Shown in pieces: positions 19,301 to 28,139 of a DNA stretch of 64,000 nt. The position numbers were made by a program, and so were the translations under genes. How positions within the stretch are numbered: position 1 is the first letter of the stretch; each line of letters starts with the position of its first letter. The stretch is from positions 5,208,001 to 5,272,000 of the forward strand of contig NZ_CP014782.1 of assembly GCF_002005305.1 (NCBI RefSeq), read 5' to 3'. The DNA is from Shewanella psychrophila. GTDB taxonomy: Bacteria > Pseudomonadota > Gammaproteobacteria > Enterobacterales > Shewanellaceae. The notes under the pieces are model-generated. The model was not told where the DNA came from. It worked only from the letters and a program-made list of their open reading frames with translations, and made no database searches.

Positions 19301-20713
19301 GACTGTGCCATTGATGTCCTGCACCGCCGAATCTAGGGAGCTAAGCATCTCATTAAGTGCCTTTGCCGCCTGGCCAGTTTCATCAGTACTACTAACCTTA
19401 GTGCGCATTGAAAATCGCCACTGGGCCTTTAAATCAAGAATAAATGCTGACAGATCTTGTATGGGCGATGCGATGGAGCGGCCGAACTTTATGGCAATCA
19501 ACACAGTCATTATCAATAAACCCAACATCATCACGATAAATAGCAATCTCAAAGAGGAGATGGCGGCATATGCTTCGCCCGTGCTTTGCTCAACCACTAA
19601 AGCCCATCGACTCCCCATCACGACTAAGGGAGCATAGGCTGCAACAACTTGATGACCTTGGTAGTTCTGACTCTCCATAAAACCAGACCTATTGTTTAAG
19701 GCGTTACCTACCTGAGGAGTACTGATCTGAATATTACTGCGGGAGTTAAAGGATTCTTTAACTGAATATTTAGGATCGAAAAAGCTATCTGAACGCATTT
19801 TCTTATCACTGCCCACAAGGTATGACTCGCCAGTTTCACCTAAACCAAAGGTCGAGCTCATCACCTGAGATACCTGATCCAGAGGCAGCTGAAAAATCAA
19901 CACCCCAAGAAGCTGTTCCCCTTCAAGAATCGGGGTGGCAATAAAACTCGCAGGGGCTTCATAGGAAGGTGTATAGGGTGCGTAATCGACAAAAACCGTG
20001 GCTTTATTGAGGACAGCATCTCGATATGCTGCAGCCAGCCCACTGGTTTTATAGGGGCCAGACTCTAGGTTAGTCGCGTAATCTAACTCTTTATAGACTG
20101 AATAAACCACTTCATGGCTGCTTGCATCGATAAGAAAAATATCATAATAGCCAAACTCAGACACATAACTGTTGAAGTCTTGATGATACTGGCTATGAGT
20201 ACGGTCATAAAGGGTAGAGCCACCGCTATCAACCAGTTTGTCTTTTTCCCCGAGCGGATAAGGATTCAAGCTGATATAGCTGGTTTGCAATGCTTTGGCA
20301 ATCTCGGAAAGCGATGATACTAGACCTGCATCATCAATTTCACCTGCGGTATCCGCTAAATACTTAACGCCAAACTCGTCACGGTAGTACAGATTTAATG
20401 TACTGGTATCGACCTCTTGATGCTCATCTAAATAGCGATGAAAACCGTTCGAAAAGCCACTAAGTGCATGACGTGCCAGCCCGCTGCGACTCAAGTTCTC
20501 TAGTTGTGACTGGGCTGTATTGAAATATTGACTAATAATACTCGTCTTCAGCTCCGCCACCGCAGTTAGCGCCGAGGATTTATCATTTGATAAGGCCTGA
20601 GAGCTGTTAAAAAGTGCGATTGAAGCGATAATAATTGCGGGGACGAGTCCAACAACAGAGAGAACAAAGGTTAATTTTCTCGCCAGCGGCATATTATTGA
20701 AATAGTGACTCAT
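16382..20713 (-). CDS. Giant methyl-accepting chemotaxis protein with poly-HAMP array
   Basis: A 1443-residue chemoreceptor, about 2.5 times the usual length. Order: TM1 (about 13-34), dCache-like periplasmic sensor (35-385), TM2 (about 388-408), a canonical HAMP (410-465), then 16 HAMP-like units of 44-45 residues (466-1184), then the MCP signalling hairpin (1185-1443). The conserved tip reads [20 protein letters not shown]. From unit 2 to unit 11 two unit types alternate: one like [18 protein letters not shown] and one like [18 protein letters not shown]. The last five units are more diverged. GGAGG lies before ATG 20713. No CheW-binding pentapeptide tail (NWETF type) is present at the C-terminus. 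Confidence 0.95.
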   Translation of the reverse strand: MSHYFNNMPLARKLTFVLSVVGLVPAIIIASIALFNSSQALSNDKSSALTAVAELKTSIISQYFNTAQSQLENLSRSGLARHALSGFSNGFHRYLDEHQEVDTSTLNLYYRDEFGVKYLADTAGEIDDAGLVSSLSEIAKALQTSYISLNPYPLGEKDKLVDSGGSTLYDRTHSQYHQDFNSYVSEFGYYDIFLIDASSHEVVYSVYKELDYATNLESGPYKTSGLAAAYRDAVLNKATVFVDYAPYTPSYEAPASFIATPILEGEQLLGVLIFQLPLDQVSQVMSSTFGLGETGESYLVGSDKKMRSDSFFDPKYSVKESFNSRSNIQISTPQVGNALNNRSGFMESQNYQGHQVVAAYAPLVVMGSRWALVVEQSTGEAYAAISSLRLLFIVMMLGLLIMTVLIAIKFGRSIASPIQDLSAFILDLKAQWRFSMRTKVSSTDETGQAAKALNEMLSSLDSAVQDINGTVEELAKGNFKQRVKIDMAGDLDELKCTINDSARAITESIDDIGRVMKALEVGDFTQRVEVNAQGQLLELKTMVNTTAQSTAMFIEDAVGVMQSAEAGDYSVRVSVSANGELDTFKHAINQNIQNTELVIEDIGRVMQSIQQGDFTQLVNVPAQGQLDTLKMTVNQTAQGMACFIQDATGVMQQLEAGDYSVRVMVDVAGELDTFKHAINQNIKNTELVIDNIGEVMQSIQKGDFSQRVKVAAQGQLNILKVNVNETAVSMAGFIKDATSVMQRLEGGDYSVRVAVNTAGELTTFKRAINQNIKNTELVINDIGQVMHAIQQGDFTQLVNVPAQGQLDTLKVTINQTAEGMASFIQEATSVMQQLEAGNYSVRVSVDVAGELASFKQAINQNIENTELVIDDIGAVMHSIQQGDFSQVVQVSALGQLNTLKMTVNKTAESMASFIKDATCVMQRLEGGDYSVRVSVNAAGELTTFKEAINQNIMNTQVVISEIGAVMQQIQQGVYGKQVECDAKGQLAQIKDSVNAASKITDDIVREIIQVMESLAQGDFSHQVSVDAKGDLARLKQSINLAASGTKDVINNIIQVMKKVARGEFDQQVIADAKGQLLDLKLGVNAAANSCDQVVKAISQVMESLAHGRLDQRVTIQTFGDFNKLSGAVNQTCDAIEATLNESKEVMEAVAQGNLSESFSMAVEGEYAALKLSINRTVDNLVAMIDEIRTAANVVNHKTQEASDETFGLNQQIDEQVASVESITSAMSQMQASISNTLDKAHQSASMSVQAHKYAIEGERVVDNVILAMNGISQSSAKMSNIIGVIDEIAFQTNLLALNAAVEAARAGEQGRGFAVVAGEVRNLAQRSANAAKEISHLINDSVDKVNAGAGLVTESGQLLKEITVSSEGVKNNVDEVTLAMKEQQSQVVYVSEAMENVDSTIQQSATMLENLNQNVGDVKHQALSLLNLIQRFKTQSPGVLKAV
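17837..19186 (-). repeat. Tandem about 270-bp DNA repeats encoding paired HAMP units
   Basis: This part of the chemoreceptor gene encodes units 2-11 of the poly-HAMP array: five pairs, each pair 90 codons. The DNA shows the same period: phrases such as those encoding INQNIxNTELVI recur about every 270 bp (near 17860, 18130, 18400, 18670 and 18940). Similarity is strong but not identical, indicating past duplications followed by divergence. Confidence 0.85.
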
Positions 20714-20975
20714 GTCCTGCCTCCTTTCGTGACACAGATAGTCGAAAGCCCCATATTCCTTGGGGCTTGTCGTTTTGACACATATCCGGTTAACTATAGT
20801 TCAAGAGGCTTGCGTAAAAATGTAAATAATCTAAAAGAGACACCTAACCCTGTATTGCGTGTTTACACGTGCAATCAAAATTGTTTTATTTCAGTTAGCT
20901 ACACCCACCTATAACATTTAACACTATATAAGTGACGATCCATTATTGGACAATAGCAATTGGCATAAGGGCAAG

Positions 20976-21539
20976 TTACAGCTTCAGGCTCATATTAACG
21001 TATGAGTAAGAGCTGCCATCTATCCTGAACATATCCTCTATTTCGCCATTTTTGATGAAATTTGTTTTTTGATACAAAGAAATAGCCGGTACGTTATTGG
21101 ACATAACCCAGAGATCGATCCATTGCAGATCTGTTTCTTCTTTAGCCCATTCAGCTACAGTTTCAATCAGTTTTTTACCTAAGCCTGTTCGTCTGGCATC
21201 GCTATGGACGCCCATGCCCAACAAGGCTCTATGATCTGTGTGGGGTTCCGCCAGAGGTCTGAGATCGATATGACCGCAGATCTGCTCTTGTTCATCGATT
21301 GCAATCCAAAGTTTCCGCCAAGATTCATCACTAAAAGTACGTGTTATCCCATCTGAAAACCTTTGTTTCATCTGCTCAGACATAGCTGAAAACTTACGTG
21401 ACATGGGCTGAAACAAGGGAACATCGCCCTGACCGTTTTCCGCAACCTGTTCATTTAAATAGGCAAAAAATCGACTCAATTCATTCTCTTTAATGAGTCT
21501 TATCTCTTTGGTAATTCTTCGCGTCTTCTCAAGTGTCAC
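20976..21539 (-). CDS. GNAT-family N-acetyltransferase
   Basis: A 187-residue protein with a GNAT acetyltransferase fold. The acetyl-CoA-binding motif is HSDARRTGLGKKLIETV (R/Q-x-x-G-x-G/A type), followed by the conserved strand and SLYQKTNFIKNGE near the C-terminus. The start at GTG 21539 is chosen because AAGGAG precedes it at 7-nt spacing; a longer frame reaches 21596 without a good site. The substrate is unknown; relatives acetylate small amines or protein N-termini. It stands alone between the chemoreceptor and the peptide transporter. Confidence 0.85.
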   Translation of the reverse strand: MTLEKTRRITKEIRLIKENELSRFFAYLNEQVAENGQGDVPLFQPMSRKFSAMSEQMKQRFSDGITRTFSDESWRKLWIAIDEQEQICGHIDLRPLAEPHTDHRALLGMGVHSDARRTGLGKKLIETVAEWAKEETDLQWIDLWVMSNNVPAISLYQKTNFIKNGEIEDMFRIDGSSYSYVNMSLKL

Positions 21540-21833
21540 GCTCAAGCTCCTTACTCTAAAGTAGCCAGAAAAATCTGACTCATAGGAAAAATACACACAT
21601 CAGATTAACAAGATTAACGTTAGCAAAACCAGTGATAATGCACTTTTGTGAAGTTTATTAGATTGGTTTTGGTGTTTTGCAGTAAATTAGGTAAAGTGTC
21701 GACTGCTATCACAAGCGAACAACCTAAAAACAGACAAGATGTGCGTTTAAAACATAAAAATCAACATGAACACATCTTTAGTTGCAAGCAGGCTTAAGAA
21801 CAAACTAATAATTATAATATTTGAAGGAAGAAA

Positions 21834-23366
21834 ATGAGCAATTCCAAAGATGCTTATGCAGACAATGATCTGCGGGAAGTGAAACAGCTAGGCATGTGGG
21901 CTTCCATAGCCAGCTTAAGTTATATTTTCTGGATAGTGGGTGGCATGGAGCTCGTTGAGCGCATTGCCTACTATGGTGTTAAAGCCAGTGCGGGTCTTTA
22001 TGCCAAAGCACCAGTCTCTGAAGGCGGCCTCGGTATCAGCCTCAGCGACTATGGCGTGATTATCGGTATCTGGGCAATGATGCAGACATTTATCCCGGTA
22101 TTTACTGGCGGGATTTCTGACCGAGTCGGCTACAAGGAAACCATTTTTGCCTCAACCATAATCAAGATTTGCGGTTATTTAGTGATGGCCTTTTTCCCGA
22201 GTTTTTATGGTTTCCTCTTCGGCGCTATATTACTCGCCGCCGGTACTGGGGTCTTTAAACCTGGGATCCAGGGCACCTTGGTCCTCTCAACGGGGAGGCA
22301 GAACACCTCTATGGCCTGGGGTATATTCTATCAGGTAGTGAATATTGGCGGCTTCTTAGGACCTCTGGTTGCCGTGCATATGCGTCAGCTATCCTGGGAT
22401 AATGTATTTTACGCCTGTGCCGCTATTATCTCCCTTAACTTCCTATTTTTACTTGCTTACAAAGAGCCAGGAAAAGAGGCGCGATTAGAGCGCAACCGTA
22501 AGATTAAATCCGGTGAAATCCACCAAGTAGCGCTCTGGAGAGATGCCCTCCACGAACTTAAGAAACCTATTGTCATCTACTACATGCTGGTATTTGCGGG
22601 GTTTTGGTTCCTATTTAACTCACTGTTTGATGTTCTGCCAATCCATATTGCCGAGTGGGTAGATACTAGCGTTATCGTGACCTCATTATTTGGCCCCGAT
22701 GGGACATCAAACGGAATACTGCAATTCTGGCTTGGACTCGATAACACCGGGACTAAGGTCATGCCAGAAGGCATGCTCAACCTTAATGCAGGCATGATAA
22801 TGACCTCATGTTTCCTAGTTGCCGCCCTCACGGCTAAATATCGTATTACCACAGCAATGTTGGCAGGGTGCTTATTAAGTATCTTAGCTTTCGTCGTTAT
22901 TGGCGCCACTAACGCCGCCTGGATGATGGTATTGGCCATCGTCATGTTCTCGTTTGGTGAGATGATGATCAGCCCGAAGAAGAATGAGTTTATGGGTAAC
23001 ATAGCCCCAGAAGGCAAGAAGGCCATGTATCTGGGCTTTGTGATGCTGCCCCAAGGTATAGGCTGGACACTGGAAGGTTTCTTCGGCCCTAAACTCTATG
23101 AGATGTATGCATCGAAAGAGATCTTCTCATTAGACCTACTCAAAGAGCGCGGCATGAGTGCTAGTGATGTTAGTGCGATCCCACAGGGTGAAGCCTTTAC
23201 AACACTCGTAGCCTACACTGGAGAGCCAGCTCAAGAGCTAACGACTCTGCTCTACAATACCCACAATATCGGCATGGCCTGGTATATCATAGCTGCCATA
23301 GGCACCATTTCCGCCGTGGGTATCTTCCTCTACGGCAAATGGTTATTGAAATTACAGAGAAGCTAA
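21834..23366 (+). CDS. POT-type MFS transporter (probable oligopeptide:proton symporter)
   Basis: A 510-residue inner-membrane protein with about 12 or more transmembrane helices. Near the N-terminus it has VERIAYYGVKAS, resembling the ExxERFxYYG motif of POT/PTR proton-coupled peptide transporters, and GTGVFKPGIQGTL resembles another POT stretch. The loop with DRVGYKE is the MFS motif A region. Substrates are likely di- or tripeptides, but the sequence is divergent from E. coli DtpA, so this is tentative. AAGGAAG precedes ATG 21834. A hairpin follows the stop. Confidence 0.82.
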   Translation: MSNSKDAYADNDLREVKQLGMWASIASLSYIFWIVGGMELVERIAYYGVKASAGLYAKAPVSEGGLGISLSDYGVIIGIWAMMQTFIPVFTGGISDRVGYKETIFASTIIKICGYLVMAFFPSFYGFLFGAILLAAGTGVFKPGIQGTLVLSTGRQNTSMAWGIFYQVVNIGGFLGPLVAVHMRQLSWDNVFYACAAIISLNFLFLLAYKEPGKEARLERNRKIKSGEIHQVALWRDALHELKKPIVIYYMLVFAGFWFLFNSLFDVLPIHIAEWVDTSVIVTSLFGPDGTSNGILQFWLGLDNTGTKVMPEGMLNLNAGMIMTSCFLVAALTAKYRITTAMLAGCLLSILAFVVIGATNAAWMMVLAIVMFSFGEMMISPKKNEFMGNIAPEGKKAMYLGFVMLPQGIGWTLEGFFGPKLYEMYASKEIFSLDLLKERGMSASDVSAIPQGEAFTTLVAYTGEPAQELTTLLYNTHNIGMAWYIIAAIGTISAVGIFLYGKWLLKLQRS

Positions 23367-23392
23367 GCAGCAAGGCTAAGAAGATTGACGAC

Positions 23393-23412
23393 AAAGGGGC
23401 TAACACCCCTTT
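23393..23412. terminator. Hairpin between convergent transporter genes
   Basis: Arms AAAGGGG (23393-23399) and CCCCTTT (23406-23412) with a 6-nt loop, followed on the + strand by CACTTTTA. It is well placed to end the POT transporter transcript and possibly the convergent satP transcript. Confidence 0.6.
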
Positions 23413-23437
23413 CACTTTTACAGCTAAAAATAACAAG

Positions 23438-24010
23438 CTATGAAGTTTTCTTGATCTCACCTACAGGTAAAATAGTACGACCGTACTCGGCATTAAGTAC
23501 CTGAGCCATTGCAAAATAGATAGCACTCGCGCCACAGAAGATCCCTTCTATGCCAGCTATGGTTCCAATTAACTCACTACCAGTAAAATCTCTTGCAGCT
23601 AACAAGCCGAACAAAATAGTGAGCGATCCAAATACCACTTGTTTAGCTCTAGGGTAGCGCAGTGAACCGATAAACATGAAAGCGGTAAAGCCCCCCCAAA
23701 GTAGTAGGTACCAGGCCATAAATCCGGCAGGGCTAGGCTCAGCCAGACCAAACTTGGGCATGATCAATAGACCGACTAACGTTAACCAGAACATGCCATA
23801 GGAGGTGAACGCTGTCGTGCCGAATGTGTCACCACGTTTGAAACACATCATCCCTGCGATAACCTGAGCTATTCCTCCATAGAAAATACCCATGGCCAAT
23901 ATCATAGAGTCGATCGGAAAGAAGCCTGCGTTATGGATATTTAATAAGACGGTAGTCATACCGAACCCCATCAAACCTAAAGGTGCTGGGTTAGCAAGTT
24001 TTGTCGACAT
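23438..24010 (-). CDS. satP: Acetate/succinate transporter of the GPR1/FUN34/YaaH family
   Basis: A 190-residue inner-membrane protein with six predicted helices. It opens with the family signature [14 protein letters not shown] (residues 7-20), followed by LLNIHNAG and later [20 protein letters not shown], both typical of SatP/YaaH. It should carry acetate or succinate with protons across the inner membrane. An AGGGGA site lies just upstream of ATG 24010. It stands alone after a long upstream non-coding stretch, which probably holds its promoter. Confidence 0.92.
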   Translation of the reverse strand: MSTKLANPAPLGLMGFGMTTVLLNIHNAGFFPIDSMILAMGIFYGGIAQVIAGMMCFKRGDTFGTTAFTSYGMFWLTLVGLLIMPKFGLAEPSPAGFMAWYLLLWGGFTAFMFIGSLRYPRAKQVVFGSLTILFGLLAARDFTGSELIGTIAGIEGIFCGASAIYFAMAQVLNAEYGRTILPVGEIKKTS

Positions 24011-24575
24011 CGAGTTCCCCTAAGGAGTATTGCAACGATTTATGATGCCAACGTAAGTTGCCATCATAAATGAAATTTAATTTGAATTTGCGCGGCGCAT
24101 CTTAGAAGATGGAAAAATTCATATCAAACAGGCGTAATCAGCAATTAAGCTAAAAATCACTTGGAATAAACCCAGTACAATTAACAGGCAGAAGAAGATA
24201 TAGTCTTTAAATTTCAAAAGAATAGAAAGTGGTAAACTCAATATCCCTCAAGAATTGATTTCATCGGATAAATAACTAACTCTTTTAATTTCAATTCGAT
24301 AGCGTATTTCATCTAGATAAATATAAGGCAGCAAATCGCACTCACGAGATCTTGATCACGAAAAGCCAACCAAGGGCGACATCCCTCACATCTTTAGCGT
24401 GTTTAAGTAAATGATAAACTAGTTCATTTGCTAGCAGAACGACCTTTAAGTGATCTGAATCTCAAATAAAAAAAGAGTGTGATCGAGTAATCAAAAACAG
24501 TAATCACTTCATCTATCTATACAAAAAAGGCCAAAAAATTTATCAATAAGCCTTCGGGAGCTAAATCAAACAAGG
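24011..24575. other. 565-bp intergenic region without recognised gene
   Basis: Lies between divergently leading satP (its upstream side) and the end of rsuA. It is A/T-rich with no coding frame above 60 codons, and no strong hairpin or repeat was found. It must include the satP promoter. A small RNA cannot be excluded. Confidence 0.5.
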
Positions 24576-25286
24576 TTAACCAAATATACCGTCCACCTCT
24601 GCGGCAGTAAGATTTCGGCTCGATCCCTCGTGAAGGTCAGGGTCTAATAGCAGCTTGCCAACTGAACAGCGATGTAGCCCGATGACAGGATTACGAAAAC
24701 GGCCAAACATACGTTTAATTTGATGATATTTACCTTCTGTCAGAATCACTTCGGCGACGTACTCACTGATAATTTCAAGCTTGGCCGCCTGAGTAGTAAT
24801 ATCTTCAAATTCAAAGTAGAAGCCCTTGGCGAAGGCATGAATATAGTCATCACTAAGGGGGTTTTGCAGTGTCACCCGATAACGCTTGTCCACTTTAGCC
24901 TCTGGAGACATCAGTTTTCTGGACCAACGACCATCATTGGTCAATAACACCAATCCAGAGGTGTTTAAGTCGAGCCTACCGACAATATGCAGCTCAGATT
25001 TAACAGGATGTGCTAACAGATCGATCACTGTCTTGTGTTTAGCATCCCTTGTCGCACTCACCACACCCACAGGTTTATTGAGCATCACATAACTGGGTGT
25101 ATTACTCTTGAGGATCCTGTCATCGAGAGACACGTGAGAAAACTCATCCACCAGCTGCTGTATATCTTTGGCCACGGTGCCGTCTACTCTGACCCTGCTC
25201 TGGGCGAGCATCAAGCGTACATCTTTACGATTGATCTTAAGCTCACTGCTGAGGAACCTGTCTAATCTGGCTCGTTTGGATTCCAT
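24576..25286 (-). CDS. rsuA: RsuA-family 16S rRNA pseudouridine synthase
   Basis: A 236-residue protein with an N-terminal S4 RNA-binding domain (about 5-50) and a pseudouridine synthase domain. The catalytic aspartate is Asp106 in the invariant GRLDLNTSGLVLLTNDG. The C-terminal EGKYHQIKRMFG motif is also standard. The length and S4 domain match RsuA, which modifies U516 of 16S rRNA; RluE/RluF-like specificity is less likely but not excluded. It lies 17 bp downstream of the regulator gene on the same strand and is probably co-transcribed with it. Confidence 0.88.
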   Translation of the reverse strand: MESKRARLDRFLSSELKINRKDVRLMLAQSRVRVDGTVAKDIQQLVDEFSHVSLDDRILKSNTPSYVMLNKPVGVVSATRDAKHKTVIDLLAHPVKSELHIVGRLDLNTSGLVLLTNDGRWSRKLMSPEAKVDKRYRVTLQNPLSDDYIHAFAKGFYFEFEDITTQAAKLEIISEYVAEVILTEGKYHQIKRMFGRFRNPVIGLHRCSVGKLLLDPDLHEGSSRNLTAAEVDGIFG

Positions 25287-25303
25287 AACCTCTAAACCTC
25301 AGC

Positions 25304-25945
25304 CTATTGAATCGAAGATTTAACTGCAGATAAAGGAGTCACTTTGTAGGCGCAGCGCCTCGCTCCCTCGATGATATGCTCTTCGCGGCTGACGGTGGCC
25401 TCATCATTTAAAATTGTTTGAAACAGGTTAAGCTCAGAACGACAGAAATTAAGGCATTTACTGGCAGCAGCGCAGATTGGACAATGATTTTCCATTAGCC
25501 AAAAACATGACTCGTCTTCAACTATTGTGGCCATATAACCTTCGCGGCTTCTCAGCTCGGCTAAGGCATTAAGCTTATCAATAAGACTGTGTTTACCTGA
25601 CATACTCTGTTGATAGAGTGAGAGTGAGGCTTGCTCTCTGTGTGTAATTAGCTTTTCTAGTCCACTATCCCCAAATACTGTGATAACTGAATCTATCAAC
25701 TGAACCGAGAGTTCTTCATGGCGATCAGAAAAATGGCTATTACTCTTAGAAGTCAGAGACCAAAATCGAGTCGGGCGTCCACGAGCCGCCTTCTTATCTT
25801 CAAAGCTCACATCGCCATCATCTTCTAAACCTTGCATATGCTGACGCACACCCATGGTCGTCAGTGATAATTCACTGGCTAAAACTTTAGCAGTGAGGGG
25901 ACCTTGAGTCTTAAGCAGTTGAATAATTTTTTCGCTGGTTTTCAT
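25304..25945 (-). CDS. COG2345-type HTH regulator with probable Fe-S cysteines
   Basis: A 213-residue regulator. The winged helix at about residues 1-65 has TTMGVRQHMQGLEDDG and the wing AARGRPTRFW. The C-terminal half carries Cys155, Cys158, Cys164 and Cys168 in a CPICAAASKCLNFC cluster plus Cys198 in ARRCAYKV, a pattern shared with SufR-like and related predicted Fe-S sensors. It is divergent from an FMN reductase across 141 bp containing two palindromes, so it probably represses that gene. The cluster and the signal are inferred from family resemblance. Confidence 0.87.
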   Translation of the reverse strand: MKTSEKIIQLLKTQGPLTAKVLASELSLTTMGVRQHMQGLEDDGDVSFEDKKAARGRPTRFWSLTSKSNSHFSDRHEELSVQLIDSVITVFGDSGLEKLITHREQASLSLYQQSMSGKHSLIDKLNALAELRSREGYMATIVEDESCFWLMENHCPICAAASKCLNFCRSELNLFQTILNDEATVSREEHIIEGARRCAYKVTPLSAVKSSIQ

Positions 25946-25997
25946 GATGCCTCTCTACGCCTTTTTTCACACTTACATTATTACCTATCCAGACATT

Positions 25998-26043
25998 AAG
26001 TAAACATTTTTATTTACTTTAGCCTTTACAAGCTTATGTAAAG
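25998..26043. promoter_or_regulatory. Two palindromes in the regulator/FMN reductase divergent region
   Basis: AAGTAAA (25998-26004) with TTTACTT (26013-26019), and CTTTACA (26024-26030) with TGTAAAG (26037-26043), lie in tandem; a further TTTACATTA half-site follows at about 26047. The shared core TTTAC/GTAAA suggests repeated binding sites for the adjacent dimeric regulator. This is inference from symmetry and position. Confidence 0.6.
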
Positions 26044-26086
26044 CATTTACATTACAAAACAATTAATAAAGGAAAAGGTTTATTAA

Positions 26087-26707
26087 ATGAAGTTGCTCAT
26101 CGTCAGTGGTAGCCAGAGAACAGAATCACAAAGTGCTAAGGTCGCACATTATTTAGCCAAACAATCTATAGAATTTGAAGAAGTGAGCCATATAGAGCTT
26201 TGCCGTTACGACCTACCGTTCTGGGACGGCGAGCAGGAGAGTAAATATGCAGAAGCCAGTCCCTGGACCATGATTGGTCACAAGGTCAAAAAAGCCGATG
26301 CGTTGATTTTAATCACTCCGGAATGGGGGGGAATGGCCTCACCACTACTCAAAAATTTCCTGCTGATGTGTGATAACCAAGACACAGCCCATAAACCGGC
26401 ACTGTTAGTCTCTGTCGTCAGTGGAATAAGTGGTGCCTACCCCATCGCAGAACTCAGAATGAATGCGCTGAAAAATAACAAATTGGTTGCCCTACCCGAC
26501 CATTTAATCATTCGCAATGTCACCGAAGTACTCAATCATTCACATGAACCTGTATTAGCACAAGACGAGCGAGAGAGGGATCTCAGACAACGAATAGATT
26601 ACAGCCTGCATATGCTGCACCAATACAGCCAAGCCTTGGCTACAATCAGGCATAGGCATGAACATGAGCCATACCCTAAACAGCAGGAATACTGTTACGG
26701 CATGTAA
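26087..26707 (+). CDS. NADPH-dependent FMN reductase family protein
   Basis: A 206-residue flavodoxin-fold protein. The N-terminal phosphate-binding loop SGSQRTESQSAKVA (about residues 6-19) and the flavin-contacting TPEWGGMASPLLKNFL (about 76-91) are typical of the FMN_red family. Such enzymes reduce FMN, quinones or azo compounds with NAD(P)H. It is divergent from a cysteine-rich regulator that likely senses redox or iron state. The glyoxalase-like gene at 26774 is 66 bp downstream and may share its transcript. Confidence 0.88.
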   Translation: MKLLIVSGSQRTESQSAKVAHYLAKQSIEFEEVSHIELCRYDLPFWDGEQESKYAEASPWTMIGHKVKKADALILITPEWGGMASPLLKNFLLMCDNQDTAHKPALLVSVVSGISGAYPIAELRMNALKNNKLVALPDHLIIRNVTEVLNHSHEPVLAQDERERDLRQRIDYSLHMLHQYSQALATIRHRHEHEPYPKQQEYCYGM

Positions 26708-26773
26708 GGCTAGAAGTGAAAGATTAGGAGCTAGGAAAGCATCAAATTATAAAGCGAAAATAAGGAGCAAGTT

Positions 26774-27199
26774 ATGCTACATCTGGAACATTTAAATTTA
26801 GTCGTTGAAGATATCCCAACGACACTCAAATTCTATCGAGCAGCCTTTCCCCACTGGTCAGTACGTGGTGGCGGAGAAGGTACATGGCATGGAAAGCCCA
26901 GAAACTGGGTACATTTTGGTGATGATTACCAATATCTCACCTTCAATGATGATGGTGTTGGTCAAAACCGAGATCTCACGGGTCACCAGGTCGGCTTGGC
27001 TCACTTTGCCTTCGTAACCGATAATATTGATGCCGTGATCGAACGTCTGGCTCTGGCAGGATTTTTGGCTGATAAGGATGGCGCGATCGATGAATTTAAA
27101 AGAAATGTCTATTACCTAGATCCAAACGGCTATGAAGTAGAATTAGTGCAGTACCTAAGTGATATACCTTCACAAAGAAATCGATATGACGAAGCTTAG
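26774..27199 (+). CDS. VOC-family protein
   Basis: A 141-residue vicinal oxygen chelate protein. Candidate metal ligands are His6 (LEHLNLVV), the His of GLAHFAFV (about 78) and the Glu of GYEVELVQY (about 122). The TLKFYRAAFPHW stretch is the usual first helix. The substrate is unknown. AAGGAGC precedes ATG 26774. It probably belongs with the upstream FMN reductase in a small redox or detoxification unit. Confidence 0.85.
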   Translation: MLHLEHLNLVVEDIPTTLKFYRAAFPHWSVRGGGEGTWHGKPRNWVHFGDDYQYLTFNDDGVGQNRDLTGHQVGLAHFAFVTDNIDAVIERLALAGFLADKDGAIDEFKRNVYYLDPNGYEVELVQYLSDIPSQRNRYDEA

Positions 27200-27291
27200 T
27201 AGCTGGAAATAGCGAGTAGAATTGTGGCCATATCCGATTAAAAAAGATACGGCCCCAATTAGGCGTTTGCCTGAGGAGGCTTACCTAGATA

Positions 27292-27540
27292 TCACTTTAA
27301 CCAGATAATTAATGCCAGTAAAACTAAGTAGAAGAAAAAACCTGAGATATAGGCAGAGAAAAAATCATTCCTCGCTAACCTTTTTTCATTACTGAACACA
27401 CCAGGGACGAAAATAGGCTTCTGAATTCGTCCAAACGACACGACTCTTAACACCACGGCACCTGTCGTGTATAAAACGAAAGAAAGTAAAAAATCCCAGA
27501 AAAACCAGAAGAATAGTTCGGCTATGCTACCCATTAACAT
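27292..27540 (-). CDS. Small membrane protein of unknown function
   Basis: An 82-residue protein with two hydrophobic segments (about 5-31 and 62-81) separated by a basic loop. AAGGAGAAG stands just before ATG 27540, which supports translation. The family is not recognised. It lies 160 bp upstream in map order from a DUF1971 gene on the same strand. Confidence 0.6.
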   Translation of the reverse strand: MLMGSIAELFFWFFWDFLLSFVLYTTGAVVLRVVSFGRIQKPIFVPGVFSNEKRLARNDFFSAYISGFFFYLVLLALIIWLK

Positions 27541-27701
27541 ATCTTCTCCTTAATCCATTATCGACGAATATCCAATGTACCCGCTCTCCCTGTGAATGTC
27601 ATGTTAAGATTTGTTAACTGAAGGTTTCCTAGCCAAATTAAACTGATTAAGACACTAAATAAAGCATAAGAGCTAAAAATAGACAGAAGCTATAACTGCT
27701 T

Positions 27702-27995
27702 CTACTTAGTATAGAAGGTCACTTCAAACTGAGTATCATCCGTTAAAGGTTCAATTTTGTGCCAATAATTAGGATGAGAAATAGCTGTTTCATCGGCTTT
27801 AATCAAAACCTCTTTTTCTGCTTGTAAAGGATTACCTTGGTAGCCGTAAAACCTCACCTTGCCCTGTAAAACATGGATCTGTTCGTAGATCCCAGTCTTA
27901 GTAAAATGGGGCTGTGCAAGACTTTCTGGGATAGAGCCTCTGGTAAAAACGCCACTCGACTTGTAACTCTTATAACCTTTAGGAACACACGACAT
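27702..27995 (-). CDS. DUF1971 (YeaR/TehB N-terminal-like) cupin protein
   Basis: A 97-residue single-domain cupin-like protein, with the DUF1971 features VPKGYKSYKSSGVFTRGSIP at the start and IYEQIHVLQGKVRFYGY in the middle. Relatives include E. coli YeaR, linked to nitrate or nitric oxide response, and the N-terminal part of TehB. Start at ATG 27995 is preferred, with GGTGAGG upstream; GTG 28007 also opens the frame. A role in tellurite or nitrosative stress is only a family-level guess. Confidence 0.8.
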   Translation of the reverse strand: MSCVPKGYKSYKSSGVFTRGSIPESLAQPHFTKTGIYEQIHVLQGKVRFYGYQGNPLQAEKEVLIKADETAISHPNYWHKIEPLTDDTQFEVTFYTK

Positions 27996-28139
27996 TTTAT
28001 GCCTCACCAGAAAAGAGCTTCACTCAGCTTACTTATTACATTAAGTCTAGCTTCATATATAGGGATCACCACAGATAGACCAAGAGATTTGAGCCGAGAT
28101 ACGGTAAACTCAGATTAAATTTGATAATAGCTTACTCCC

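Noticed and set aside
17126..19637. Several plus-strand frames of 65-139 codons inside the chemoreceptor gene
   Set aside because: They are antisense shadows produced by the repetitive HAMP coding sequence.
20705..20914. A frame upstream of the giant chemoreceptor ending in SVSYTHL, reminiscent of a translated sequencing adapter
   Set aside because: The DNA there (GTTAGCTACACCCACCTATAAC) does not match the transposase adapter, so the resemblance is a coincidence; the frame is also antisense to a promoter region.
24460..24500. TGTGATCGAGTAATCA considered as a CRP site upstream of satP
   Set aside because: Only one half-site matches the CRP consensus; the other half does not, so it is not listed.
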